From positions 1 through 22,280 of IMG/VR virus record IMGVR_UViG_3300043446_003304: a stretch of 22,280 bases of DNA, one strand, 5' to 3'. Below, one piece after another: positions 13,530 to 18,684 of this stretch. The DNA is from a virus. Under the pieces are notes generated by a model. The model ran no database searches. It worked only from the letters and a program-made list of their open reading frames with translations, and was not told the DNA's origin. Every line of letters starts with the position of its first letter. The first letter of the stretch is position 1. The translations under genes were made by a program, and so were the position numbers.

Positions 13530-14000
13530 TCAACCAATTACATAGTCTTTCCATTCAGAAACTTTACTCTTTTCGAGATCCAGATGCACACGGTTAAGTG
13601 GAGCAAATGGCTTTCTCTTCAAAGTCATACTAGTTTCAGAAAGTAATTGATTTCCTTTCTTTAAGTTACATTTGGTGCAGCAGGCAACTAGATTTTCCCA
13701 TGTGTCCTGTCCACCTTTTGAACGAGGAATCACATGGTCAATCGTTAGATCTTTCTTGGATCCGCAATATTGACATTCATGATCATCCCTTTTGTAGATT
13801 AAAGCTCTTGTTGGGTAAGAGTTCATCCCAACTCTAAAAGGAATTCTTACATAACTAACCAAACGAATCACACGCTTGGTAATAAGCTTTGCCTTCTCCT
13901 TGAACAGAAGAACGACAGCTCTTTTCCAGTTAGTAAAATGTAATGGTTCGTAAGAACTGTTTAGAACCAAGACTGTGCTATTTGGTTCTACGGATTCCAT
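13530..14000 (-). CDS. HNH endonuclease
   Basis: 156 residues. An N-terminal domain begins VLVLNSSYEPLHFTNWKRAV, a common opening of bacterial and phage HNH proteins. It is followed by the zinc and catalytic core CQYCG (Cys76, Cys79), IDHVIPRSKGG (Asp88, His89), WENLVACCTKCN (Asn103, Cys108, Cys111, Asn112). The H-N-N arrangement is complete, so it should cut DNA. It lies between the Ro60-like promoter and tRNA-Arg. Start at 14000; a late-promoter-like AT stretch with AATATTTAGA lies upstream but is not a clear match. Either a homing gene or a phage nicking enzyme. Confidence 0.88.
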   Translation of the reverse strand: MESVEPNSTVLVLNSSYEPLHFTNWKRAVVLLFKEKAKLITKRVIRLVSYVRIPFRVGMNSYPTRALIYKRDDHECQYCGSKKDLTIDHVIPRSKGGQDTWENLVACCTKCNLKKGNQLLSETSMTLKRKPFAPLNRVHLDLEKSKVSEWKDYVIG

Positions 14001-14041
14001 TGTTTTCTATTGCACCTCGTAATATTTAGATTTTAAGTGGC

Positions 14042-14115
14042 ACCCTCTGCAGGATTCGAACCTGCGACAACCTTGGTTCGTAGCCAAGTGCTCTAGTCCA
14101 CTGAGCTAAGAGGGT
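14042..14115 (-). tRNA. tRNA-Arg(ACG)
   Basis: Acceptor ACCCTCT/AGAGGGT, D arm GCTC-AGTGGACTA-GAGC, anticodon loop CTACGAA, T arm GCAGG-TTCGAAT-CCTGC. Confidence 0.92.
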
Positions 14116-14120
14116 ATGGC

Positions 14121-14191
14121 GAAGGGTAGAGGACTTGAACCCCCACTAATTCTTTTGGAGAGAATCGTGCTACCAATTACACTAACCCAAC
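14121..14191 (-). tRNA. tRNA-Trp(CCA)
   Basis: D arm GTGT-AATTGGTA-GCAC, anticodon arm ATTCT-CTCCAAA-AGAAT, T loop TTCAAGT. The acceptor has two T-T mismatches (GTTGGGT with ACCCTTC). Confidence 0.82.
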
Positions 14192-14213
14192 AAATTTGGA
14201 TATAAAATCCAAT

Positions 14214-14287
14214 ACCGAAGGTCGGAATCGAACCGACACATAATCTGTTTTTGAGACAGACCCCTATACCAGTTTGGGCACTTCGGC
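14214..14287 (-). tRNA. tRNA with Leu anticodon CAA but short variable arm
   Basis: Acceptor GCCGAAG/CTTCGGT, D stem CCC/GGG, anticodon arm TCTGT-CTCAAAA-ACAGA, T arm GTCGG-TTCGATT-CCGAC. The variable region is only about six bases, unlike normal bacterial tRNA-Leu. A second, normal tRNA-Leu(CAA) lies at 18715. Confidence 0.8.
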
Positions 14288-14291
14288 ATAT

Positions 14292-14363
14292 ACCCGAGGT
14301 CGGATTCGAACCGACGACTTCTCGATTTTAAGTCGAGCACCTCTTCCGCTGGGTCACACGGGC
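14292..14363 (-). tRNA. tRNA with Leu anticodon UAA but short variable arm
   Basis: Acceptor GCCCGTG/CTCGGGT, D stem ACC/GGT, anticodon arm CTCGA-CTTAAAA-TCGAG, variable AAGTC, T arm GTCGG-TTCGAAT-CCGAC. The acceptor has one mismatch. A normal class II tRNA-Leu(UAA) lies at 18153. Confidence 0.8.
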
Positions 14364-14371
14364 ATGTGTGG

Positions 14372-14404
14372 GACAATCGTAAGGTAGAACCTTCAGATTG
14401 TCAA
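14372..14404 (-). promoter_or_regulatory. tRNA promoter with inverted-repeat arms
   Basis: Minus strand TTGACA (14399-14404), 17-nt spacer, TACGAT. The boxes carry inverted arms GACAATC/GATTGTC as in five other tRNA promoters of the window. Confidence 0.75.
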
Positions 14405-14406
14405 GT

Positions 14407-14486
14407 GCTCCACCCCAGACTCGAACTGGGACCCCGAAGGAGTAGATCCTAAATCTACCGTGTATACCAAATTTCACCAGTGGAGC
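14407..14486 (-). tRNA. tRNA-Leu(UAG), class II
   Basis: Acceptor GCTCCAC/GTGGAGC, anticodon arm GTAGA-TTTAGGA-TCTAC, long variable arm TCCTTCGGGG, T arm CCCAG-TTCGAGT-CTGGG. Confidence 0.92.
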
Positions 14487-14494
14487 TTATAGTT

Positions 14495-15184
14495 TTATTT
14501 TAGCCATTTTCTGATTGCATTATCGGAAACATGATATTTTTTACCGAGAGAAACATAAGTTTCAGTTTTAAGTTCATTTAATAATTGTTCTTTACTGGGT
14601 CTTTCAACTTTTCTTCTTGTTTTTGAATAGCAAGATGAGCATAAACCAGTTTTTGAATTAGTTTTTAATTCAACAGAACACTCTGAGCATTGATATGTTT
14701 CAACTTTTTTGTAAGTTGGTTTATGTTTAATATTTTTCCCACAATATGTGGGAGTTTTAGCATGGCAATTTGGGCATAATATTTGTAAATTTTCTAATCT
14801 GTTATTAGTATGATTTCCATCAATATGGTCTAGTTGTAGAGGTATCGGTTCTCCTAACCACTCTTCAAGTCCACAACATTCACATTTATGTTGTTTAATA
14901 CCATCTCTAATCAGTCTTTTTCTCAAATTATTTGATTTATAGGAACTATTTTCGACTAAAATTTCAGACAAAGGTCTAGTGTTAAATCTATGAGATTTTC
15001 CTTTTAAGTGAGATTGCCCTGTAAAATGTGAGGTGTCTATATTATATAATAGTTGTAATCTATTGAAAACCCTATAATTAGTTCCATTTGATGGAAGCCC
15101 AAGTTTAGTGAATGTTTGAGCTATAGAGTAGCTATTTTCGACGGCATTTTTGAATTCGTCTAAAGTATAAGAATACTTTTTCAT
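14495..15184 (-). CDS. HNH homing endonuclease with C-terminal zinc ribbon and HTH
   Basis: 229 residues. The N-terminal region (YTLDEFKNAVENSYSIAQTFTKLGL) is a helix-turn-helix-like DNA-binding part. The HNH core is CECCG (101-105), LQLDHIDGNHTNNRLENLQILCPNCHA with Asp119-His120, Asn127 or 128, Asn132, and zinc Cys137 and Cys140. A CSEC...CSSC zinc ribbon follows, then a final HTH (VSLGKKYHVSDNAIRKWLK). This arrangement is typical of free-standing phage homing endonucleases. It sits beside tRNA-Leu(UAG), eight bases from it, with a late promoter upstream. Confidence 0.88.
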   Translation of the reverse strand: MKKYSYTLDEFKNAVENSYSIAQTFTKLGLPSNGTNYRVFNRLQLLYNIDTSHFTGQSHLKGKSHRFNTRPLSEILVENSSYKSNNLRKRLIRDGIKQHKCECCGLEEWLGEPIPLQLDHIDGNHTNNRLENLQILCPNCHAKTPTYCGKNIKHKPTYKKVETYQCSECSVELKTNSKTGLCSSCYSKTRRKVERPSKEQLLNELKTETYVSLGKKYHVSDNAIRKWLK

Positions 15185-15206
15185 ATAGTAGGAGATGATG
15201 TACTAG

Positions 15207-15214
15207 TATTTATA
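15207..15214 (-). promoter_or_regulatory. T4-type late promoter (TATAAATA) for the HNH gene
   Basis: Exact TATAAATA on the minus strand, 23 bases before the ATG at 15184. Confidence 0.65.
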
Positions 15215-15221
15215 TTAGTCT

Positions 15222-15274
15222 AACAATAAAATATGTTGACACTTTTAACATATTTTATTGTTAAAAGTGTCAAC
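15222..15274. repeat. Two overlapping perfect 16-bp inverted repeats (mutually exclusive hairpins)
   Basis: Pair 1 joins 15222-15237 to 15247-15262 (AACAATAAAATATGTT and its complement). Pair 2 joins 15235-15250 to 15259-15274 (GTTGACACTTTTAACA and its complement). The arms overlap, so only one can form at a time. A TTGACA box lies in pair 2 on each strand. Located in the spacer between the 15339-15818 gene and the HNH gene; it may be a terminator, operator or switch. Confidence 0.7.
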
Positions 15275-15338
15275 ATTGTTGGGCTACACTCCCAAAAAAT
15301 TCTAGAAATCTAGAATTCAAATAACTTATGACTATATA

Positions 15339-15818
15339 TCAGTCATGCTGTTCAGAATAGTCTTTGCTGGTGAATCCTTCACGGGTAGCTACAACCCGAT
15401 TATCACTACCAAACATATCTTCCAGAACATCCTCCATAGGATCACTATGAATGAAAGTTGAAAGAATTTTAGTAGATTCAGGATTCACACCTACATATTC
15501 TTTGGCAATCTTTTCGATACCCCAATTACCACATCCCCAAATGCCTTCAGTTTCACCATCATATTCTTCCCAACGCAGATCCGAAATGTCATCGGGTTCA
15601 GTTGCATTGGAGAAAGTCAGACAATTGATGCCAAACTCACAAGGTTGACCATCGTTAAAATATGGCGCATATTGCGTCCAAGTCACAACATTGATTCCAG
15701 GATTTTCTTCCCAGAACTCTTTGAAGACTTCTTTGAATTTTTCTTGTGCTCGTTTCTGAAAAGTACTACGGAAGTCGTTATACTCTTGAATAAAGGAGTC
15801 AATAGTTTGTTGGTTCAT
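15339..15818 (-). CDS. Conserved hypothetical protein, acidic, 159 residues
   Basis: The start is taken at the ATG at 15818 (MNQQTIDSFIQEYNDF), six bases after the upstream stop; a longer frame would run into the upstream gene. The protein opens with a helix, then VVTWTQYAPYFNDGQPCEFGINCLTF, and a pattern of WGCGNWGIEKIA. It ends in an acidic stretch (SDPMEDVLEDMFGSDNRVVATREGF). I do not recognise a named family. The two genes share the promoter at 16209-16237. Confidence 0.65.
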   Translation of the reverse strand: MNQQTIDSFIQEYNDFRSTFQKRAQEKFKEVFKEFWEENPGINVVTWTQYAPYFNDGQPCEFGINCLTFSNATEPDDISDLRWEEYDGETEGIWGCGNWGIEKIAKEYVGVNPESTKILSTFIHSDPMEDVLEDMFGSDNRVVATREGFTSKDYSEQHD

Positions 15819-15823
15819 AATAA

Positions 15824-16186
15824 TTAGTCCGCAAGTGAAATGAATTTGGTTTCCTTTTTGTGAGCCTTGTTTGTACCTGACATCCAAGGTTCAGCAGTCA
15901 TGTTTTTGAGATAATTCTCTGGAGTTGGAATAAATCCAAGATCTTGAAGAATGTGATCTTCCGCTACGTCTCGGGGAGAGTAGGAAATACCAGCAGAATT
16001 AGTTCTCACCCTACCAAACATTTGTTCGACAAGGTAGCATCCAAAAGAAGAGTGAAGAATTGCTCTGTGTCGAATATCGGGAAAAGCAATCTTGCTGCTA
16101 TCAATGAAATCATCAATATCAGCATAATCTTCTGGGTTGCCTCCATACTTCTTAGCATGAATTCTTCCGTGAAGAAAAGGTTTCAT
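15824..16186 (-). CDS. DUF6915-like conserved phage protein
   Basis: 120 residues. The series HAKKYGGNPEDYADIDDFIDSSK, then DIRHRAILHSSFGCYLVEQMFG, then DVAEDHILQDLGFIPTPENYLKNM, and a final PWMSG follows the pattern I know for DUF6915 proteins (H-A-x-K-x-G-G, D-x-R-H-R-A, H-x-x-x-D-L-G-x-I-P). The three conserved His and Asp groups suggest a metal-binding or hydrolytic fold, but no activity is known to me. First gene of a two-gene operon with its own promoter. Confidence 0.72.
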   Translation of the reverse strand: MKPFLHGRIHAKKYGGNPEDYADIDDFIDSSKIAFPDIRHRAILHSSFGCYLVEQMFGRVRTNSAGISYSPRDVAEDHILQDLGFIPTPENYLKNMTAEPWMSGTNKAHKKETKFISLAD

Positions 16187-16208
16187 TGATTTTGTTGTTT
16201 ACCTTGTA

Positions 16209-16237
16209 AGAATACTACGAATGACCGCTAGAGTCAA
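16209..16237 (-). promoter_or_regulatory. Sigma70-type promoter
   Basis: Minus strand TTGACT (16232-16237), 17-nt spacer, TATTCT (16209-16214), upstream of the gene starting at 16186. Confidence 0.78.
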
Positions 16238-16245
16238 GTCGTAGG

Positions 16246-16265
16246 TGCCAGTTTAGAAACTGGCA
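16246..16265 (-). terminator. Hairpin closing tRNA cluster II
   Basis: TGCCAGTTT-CT-AAACTGGCA, a perfect 9-bp stem two bases after the last tRNA of the cluster. No T run follows, so it may be a processing or stability hairpin rather than an intrinsic terminator. Confidence 0.5.
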
Positions 16266-16267
16266 AT

Positions 16268-16341
16268 GTCCGAGGCGGGATTTGAACCCGCACTGCCTAC
16301 CCCCTCAAGATAGTGCCTCCTACCAATTGCGCTACTCGGAC
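16268..16341 (-). tRNA. tRNA, anticodon probably GAG (Leu), short variable arm
   Basis: Acceptor GTCCGAG/CTCGGAC and T arm GCGGG-TTCAAAT-CCCGC are perfect. The anticodon arm CTATC-TTGAGGG-GGTAG gives GAG. The D stem is poor (GCGC has no clear partner) and the variable arm has five bases, so the charging identity is doubtful. Confidence 0.7.
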
Positions 16342-16345
16342 TGGT

Positions 16346-16416
16346 TCCAGAACTAGGATTCGAACCTAGATAAACGCCTTCAAAGGGCGGTGTCCTGCCA
16401 GTTAGACGATTCTGGA
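16346..16416 (-). tRNA. tRNA-Gln(UUG)
   Basis: Acceptor TCCAGAA/TTCTGGA, D arm GTC/GAC, anticodon loop CTTTGAA, T arm CTAGG-TTCGAAT-CCTAG. Confidence 0.88.
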
Positions 16417-16423
16417 TTGGAGC

Positions 16424-16492
16424 ACCGGGTCGGATTTGAACCGATGACATCAACCTTGGCAAGGTTGCGTTCTACCACTGAACTAAATCCTC
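16424..16492 (-). tRNA. tRNA-Gly(GCC) with a broken acceptor stem
   Basis: D arm GTTC-AGTGGTA-GAAC, anticodon arm CAACC-TTGCCAA-GGTTG and T arm ATCGG-TTCAAAT-CCGAT are perfect. The acceptor strands GAGGATT and ACCCGGT barely pair. Either the 5' end was replaced by recombination or the gene is dead. Confidence 0.7.
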
Positions 16493-16564
16493 AATTAGAA
16501 GGAAACTGTTTTTAGTCCACTTAAACTACCCCGCAACCCATGGTTAGGGAATGCCCCTGACGGG
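16493..16564 (-). pseudogene. tRNA 5'-half fragment plus a small three-way-junction hairpin set
   Basis: 16500-16534 holds a D-arm-like GTTT-AAGTGGACTA-AAAC after GCGGGGTA, resembling the 5' half of a tRNA that ends abruptly at tRNA-Gly(GCC). Upstream (16530-16565) CCCG/CGGG encloses GGG-GCATT-CCC and AACC-ATG-GGTT. No T arm is present. I read it as tRNA debris; a small structured RNA is the alternative. Confidence 0.4.
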
Positions 16565-16631
16565 CTCCATTAGTGCTGGATCTGGATTCGAACCATGATC
16601 TTTTTCCTTCTATGGTACATAAAGTACCAAT

Positions 16632-16635
<4 letters not shown>
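16565..16635 (-). pseudogene. tRNA-like remnant closed by CTCCATT/AATGGAG
   Basis: A 7-bp stem encloses hairpin TGGTAC-TTTAT-GTACCA and a T-loop TGG-TTCGAAT-CCA with only three pairs, followed by extra bases. There is no anticodon arm. It overlaps the 3' end of tRNA-Ala by four bases. Confidence 0.45.
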
Positions 16636-16703
<68 letters not shown>

Positions 16704-16712
16704 ATTTGGCGG

Positions 16713-16771
16713 CCATTTTGTTAAAGCGGTATAGCCGAACCGCATCAATGGAGAATGTTTGGACCATTCTC
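16713..16771 (-). other. tRNA spacer with two hairpins
   Basis: CCATT/AATGG (16713-16751) encloses GCGGT-TCGGCT-ATACCGC, the same two-stem layout as the S elements but without CAGCAATTT. GAGAATG-GTCCAAA-CATTCTC (16751-16771) is a second perfect 7-bp hairpin. Confidence 0.5.
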
Positions 16772-16775
16772 AAGT

Positions 16776-16847
16776 CGGGAATGAAGGAATCGAACCTTCT
16801 TCGCCGCTTCCCAAAAGCGGAGTGTTAAACCAGTATACTAATTCCCG
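16776..16847 (-). tRNA. tRNA-Pro(UGG)
   Basis: Acceptor CGGGAAT/ATTCCCG, anticodon arm CCGCT-TTTGGGA-AGCGG, T arm GAAGG-TTCGATT-CCTTC. Confidence 0.9.
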
Positions 16848-16964
16848 ATTGACAGAGAGACTATCTAGAATTATCTCCCCGGCCTAGAAATTCTAGGACT
16901 TAGCCTGATGTTCATAAGAACAGAGCAGTGACAGTGTATTTAGAAGTGAACCAAATACACGAGT
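16848..16964 (-). other. Structured spacer without a recognised gene
   Basis: Contains perfect hairpins GTGTATTT...AAATACAC (16936-16960), GTTC-TTAT-GAAC, and CCTAGAA-T-TTCTAGG. No T-arm consensus is seen. It may be a decayed tRNA or processing spacer. Confidence 0.4.
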
Positions 16965-17054
16965 AGGAGAGGAGGGAATCGAACCCCCGATGGTTCCTAT
17001 GTAACCGCTTTACAGGCGGCAGCCACACATATTGCCAACAGTAGCCACACTCCC
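16965..17054 (-). tRNA. tRNA-Tyr(GUA), class II
   Basis: Anticodon arm GCCGC-CTGTAAA-GCGGT, long variable arm before a G-rich T stem with TTCGATT, D stem GCTAC/GTGGC with a long loop. The acceptor GGGAGTG/CTCTCCT has one mismatch. Confidence 0.85.
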
Positions 17055-17060
17055 AAAACT

Positions 17061-17110
17061 AGATGATTGTTTTTCTACCCAAAAGAAAGTAAGAAATTGC
17101 TGAATCATCT
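17061..17110 (-). repeat. Spacer RNA element copy S6
   Basis: 8-bp stem AGATGATT/AATCATCT, CAGCAATTT, inner hairpin TTTCT-TTTGGGT-AGAAA, then AACA; followed by AGTTTT and tRNA-Tyr. The only copy of this family in tRNA cluster II. Confidence 0.78.
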
Positions 17111-17114
17111 AAAT

Positions 17115-17187
17115 GAGGCCGGAGAGAATCGAACTCTCATAGACGGGTTAAAAGCCCGCTGCAGTTGAACCACATTGCTACGACCCC
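17115..17187 (-). tRNA. tRNA-Lys(UUU)
   Basis: Acceptor GGGGTCG/CGGCCTC, anticodon arm with loop CTTTTAA between GCGGG and CCCGT, T loop TTCGATT. Confidence 0.85.
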
Positions 17188-17191
17188 AAAT

Positions 17192-17218
17192 AATATAGGA
17201 TTTATCTTAAATTGTCGA
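17192..17218 (-). promoter_or_regulatory. Weak promoter before tRNA-Lys
   Basis: Minus strand TCGACA (17213-17218) and TATATT (17192-17197) with a 15-nt spacer, shorter than usual. Confidence 0.4.
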
Positions 17219-17225
17219 GGTTCTT

Positions 17226-17255
17226 GTGGTCTCTCTCAACCACTCACTTAGAATA
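17226..17255 (-). promoter_or_regulatory. Extended -10 promoter and 5'-terminal UGAGAG-loop hairpin
   Basis: TGGTATTCT (-10 at 17250-17255) is followed at the expected start by GTGGT-TGAGAGAG-ACCAC (17226-17243). Related to the leaders at 13449 and 18910. No good -35 box is seen. Confidence 0.55.
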
Positions 17256-17290
17256 CCACCTTTCGGACCGTTTGGGGTGATTGGTGGACA

Positions 17291-17346
17291 CTCGGGAAAC
17301 TGTCCCGAGAAACAAAAAAGGGGAAGAAACTTTTGGTTTCCTCCCC
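17291..17346 (-). terminator. Rho-independent terminator and second hairpin
   Basis: An 11-bp stem GGGGAGGAAAC/GTTTCTTCCCC (17320-17346, one G-T pair) followed by six T ends transcripts of the mini-gene at 17373. A second hairpin CTCGGG...CCCGAG lies at 17291-17309. Confidence 0.8.
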
Positions 17347-17398
17347 TTTTGGTATTATGGTTGAAAGATATATTATTCTTCCATAATACCAAAAGGGG
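17343..17398. repeat. Perfect 18-bp inverted repeat spanning a mini-gene stop
   Basis: CCCCTTTTGGTATTATGG (17343-17360) and its exact complement (17381-17398), 20 bases apart. The upstream arm encodes the last residues of the 37-residue protein, so the hairpin would form at the end of translation. Confidence 0.7.
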
Positions 17399-17486
17399 AC
17401 TGATCCGCAATATGGCCGCAGAGATATGCGGGCATATTATCCCAAACTGGATTATTAAATTCAGTTTTTAGTGACGAGCGAATCAT
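17373..17486 (-). CDS. 37-residue late mini-protein
   Basis: ATG at 17486, stop at 17373, sequence starting MIRSSLKTEFNNPVWDNMPA and ending SPFGIMEE. No transmembrane or metal motif. Support: an exact late promoter TATAAATA 24 bases upstream (17510-17517) and a strong terminator behind. There is no clear ribosome site, which lowers confidence. Function unknown. Confidence 0.5.
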   Translation of the reverse strand: MIRSSLKTEFNNPVWDNMPAYLCGHIADQSPFGIMEE

Positions 17487-17509
17487 TGTTTTGTTTAACA
17501 AGTATGTTT

Positions 17510-17517
17510 TATTTATA
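17510..17517 (-). promoter_or_regulatory. T4-type late promoter (TATAAATA)
   Basis: Exact match, 24 bases before the 37-residue gene. Confidence 0.6.
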
Positions 17518-17544
17518 AGACTTTTTTTTTTCAAAAAGTCAAGA

Positions 17545-17615
17545 GCGGCTGATCGGACTTGAACCGACGACGTTCTGCTTGGAAGGCAGACATTCTACCA
17601 CTGAATTACAACCGC
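17545..17615 (-). tRNA. tRNA-Gly(UCC)
   Basis: Acceptor GCGGTTG/CAGCCGC, D arm ATTC-AGTGGTA-GAAT, anticodon arm TCTGC-CTTCCAA-GCAGA, T loop TTCAAGT. Confidence 0.92.
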
Positions 17616-17624
17616 ATTTAGACA

Positions 17625-17653
17625 ATTATAAGGTATTTATACCAAATTGTCAA
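17625..17653 (-). promoter_or_regulatory. Consensus promoter of tRNA-Gly(UCC)
   Basis: TTGACA (17648-17653), 17-nt spacer, TATAAT (17625-17630): a full consensus. The spacer itself contains TATAAATA (17633-17640). Confidence 0.85.
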
Positions 17654-17655
17654 GT

Positions 17656-17778
17656 CTAAAGATTATAGTCATATTCCCATTTTCTTTTTGGAACTTTTTT
17701 GTTGTTATAAGTTGCAGCGCAACTTTTATTGCAAAATTTAGGATTGATTGTTTCTTTTTGACAATTTAGACACTTCAT
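17656..17778 (-). CDS. 40-residue zinc-finger mini-protein
   Basis: ATG at 17778 after an AGGAGG ribosome site with nine bases spacing; stop at 17656. The sequence has CLNC at 3-6 and CNKSC at 18-22, then a basic tail (NNKKVPKRKWEYDY). This is the zinc finger that opens many phage HNH endonucleases, here standing alone. It may be a truncated homing endonuclease or a small DNA/RNA-binding protein. A TATAAATA late promoter lies 26 bases upstream (17804-17811). Confidence 0.75.
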   Translation of the reverse strand: MKCLNCQKETINPKFCNKSCAATYNNKKVPKRKWEYDYNL

Positions 17779-17803
17779 TATATTTGAACCTCCTAACTAA
17801 TAT

Positions 17804-17811
17804 TATTTATA
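17804..17811 (-). promoter_or_regulatory. T4-type late promoter (TATAAATA)
   Basis: Exact match upstream of the zinc-finger mini-gene, between it and tRNA-Arg(UCU). Confidence 0.65.
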
Positions 17812-17831
17812 TTGCAAGAGGTTCAAATAAC

Positions 17832-18113
17832 GTCTCAGGCTGGACTCGAACCAGCGACCAACTGCTTAGCTTACCACTACGGATTTCCCCGCCAATTGTT
17901 TGTGGTCTGGACTTTCTCTTTACCATATCCAAAGGACTTAGGCACTTCCCGTAAAGTCTCTACACCTTCAAGATTTTTCTTGCTTGGCTCGGGATTGTCA
18001 TAATCAAATAATGACCTTAGAGTTCCCCGAATTTGAGAAGTTACATTTATAGAATTTCTCCTATAAAGCTCCAAAATAAAGGCAGATGCTCTATTCCACT
18101 GAGCTACTGAGAC
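17832..18113 (-). tRNA. tRNA-Arg(UCU) interrupted by a group I intron
   Basis: Exon 1 is 18079-18113 (GTCTCAG, D arm GCTC-AGTGGAATA-GAGC, ending CTGCCTT). Exon 2 is 17832-17869 (CTAAGCAGT, T arm GCTGG-TTCGAGT-CCAGC, CTGAGAC). Joined, the anticodon loop is CTTCTAA, so the anticodon is UCU. The intron lies after the first anticodon base (position 34), the same site as the cyanobacterial tRNA-Leu(UAA) intron. Confidence 0.9.
17870..18078 (-). other. Group I intron (209 nt, no endonuclease gene)
   Basis: The 5' exon ends in T and the intron in G, as required. Core elements on the minus strand: P-like AATTCGGGGAACTCTAAGG, Q AATCCCGAGCCAAGC, R GGTGTAGAGACT, S AAAGAGAAAGTCC. Its small size and the tRNA site suggest the IC3 type of cyanobacterial tRNA introns. 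It should self-splice. Confidence 0.88.
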
Positions 18114-18121
18114 ATAAGACA

Positions 18122-18150
18122 ATCATAAGATGCAAATCTTAGATTGTCAA
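18122..18150 (-). promoter_or_regulatory. tRNA promoter with inverted-repeat arms (tRNA-Arg(UCU))
   Basis: TTGACA (18145-18150), 17-nt spacer, TATGAT; arms GACAATC/GATTGTC. Confidence 0.8.
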
Positions 18151-18152
18151 GT

Positions 18153-18234
18153 AGGAGCGGGGGGACTCGAACCCCCACGGTCAGAGACCAACGCATTTTA
18201 AGTGCGGTGCGGCTACCTATTACGCCACGCTCCC
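18153..18234 (-). tRNA. tRNA-Leu(UAA), class II
   Basis: Acceptor GGGAGCG/CGCTCCT, anticodon arm CGCA-CTTAAAA-TGCG, long variable arm with GGTC-TCT-GACC, T arm GGGGG-TTCGAGT-CCCCC. Confidence 0.9.
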
Positions 18235-18239
18235 AATTC

Positions 18240-18497
18240 CTCTTATGTGATTATCAACATTAACGTAGTGAGCGGGTTAAACACAAATTACCCATTTTAT
18301 GCTCACGTTCCCTAACACCAATTTTATATTGGATTCTTAGTTTCATACGTTAAGTGGTTGAATCACTATGGCATTAAGAGGAAATGCCTTGACTCCGAAG
18401 AGTCAATACTCGCCCAGGGTAACGATCCCTGCCAAAGGCCGTAATCTGCGGCAAAGGGTTTATAAGACCCCTCTGAACACCTGTTCTGACGAGCTAG
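18240..18497 (-). ncRNA. Candidate novel structured RNA of about 250 nt
   Basis: Lies directly behind a near-consensus promoter, before tRNA-Leu(UAA), with no credible gene on either strand. The RNA has a chain of short stems: GAACA/TGTTC, GCCG-CAGATTA-CGGC, CAGGG-ATCGTTA-CCCTG, GACTC-TTCG-GAGTC, GGCATT-TCCTCTT-AATGCC, CCAAT-ATAAA-ATTGG, and GTGAGC/GCTCAC enclosing GGGT/ACCC. Several have 7-nt loops as in tRNAs, but no T-loop consensus appears. Not tmRNA, RNase P RNA or SRP RNA by their known core motifs. Confidence 0.5.
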
Positions 18498-18503
18498 AAA
18501 ACA

Positions 18504-18532
18504 ATCATAAGACCTTTGCCTCAGATTGTCAA
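18504..18532 (-). promoter_or_regulatory. Promoter with inverted-repeat arms before the structured RNA
   Basis: TTGACA (18527-18532), 17-nt spacer, TATGAT (18504-18509). Confidence 0.8.
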
Positions 18533-18620
18533 GGGGAGAGTTTCATGTGGTGAAACGATTTCCAACATAAGTCTCAGACTCACTTTAGATCTATTTATGA
18601 GGTGGGCTTTCACTCTCCCC
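18533..18620 (-). other. tRNA-like fold closed by a 9-bp stem
   Basis: GGGGAGAGT/ACTCTCCCC encloses GTTTCA-CCACA-TGAAAC and about 55 other bases. It has acceptor-like and T-arm-like positions but no TTCRANY loop. Possibly a decayed class II tRNA or a terminator-like element preceding the promoter at 18504. Confidence 0.4.
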
Positions 18621-18640
18621 TTTTCAAGTAAGTTTACTGA

Positions 18641-18677
18641 TGCTTATCCTTAAAACTCAGTATAAAATAGATAAGCA
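18641..18677 (-). other. Spacer hairpin TGCTTATC/GATAAGCA
   Basis: 8-bp perfect stem with a 21-nt AT-rich loop after tRNA-Leu(CAA). Similar in size to S-element stems but lacking CAGCAATTT. Confidence 0.5.
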
Positions 18678-18684
18678 GATGACA

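Noticed and set aside
13043-13597. Long plus-strand frame of 184 residues opposite the Ro60-like gene and its leader
   Set aside because: It is antisense to a strongly supported gene and structured leader, with no ribosome site or recognisable protein; a shadow of the real coding strand.
16849-16880. Plus-strand promoter TTGACA...TATCTC after tRNA-Pro
   Set aside because: Spacing is good, but it points against all nearby genes and leads to no plus-strand feature; likely chance.
18482-18500. Hammerhead ribozyme on the plus strand (CTGACGA followed by GAAAAC)
   Set aside because: The core bases CTGANGA are present but only four bases separate them from GAAAA, so stem II cannot form, and no third stem or cleavage site is seen.
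18368-18553. Plus-strand 61-residue frame
   Set aside because: It runs against the promoter and across hairpins of the candidate structured RNA; no ribosome site or protein motif.
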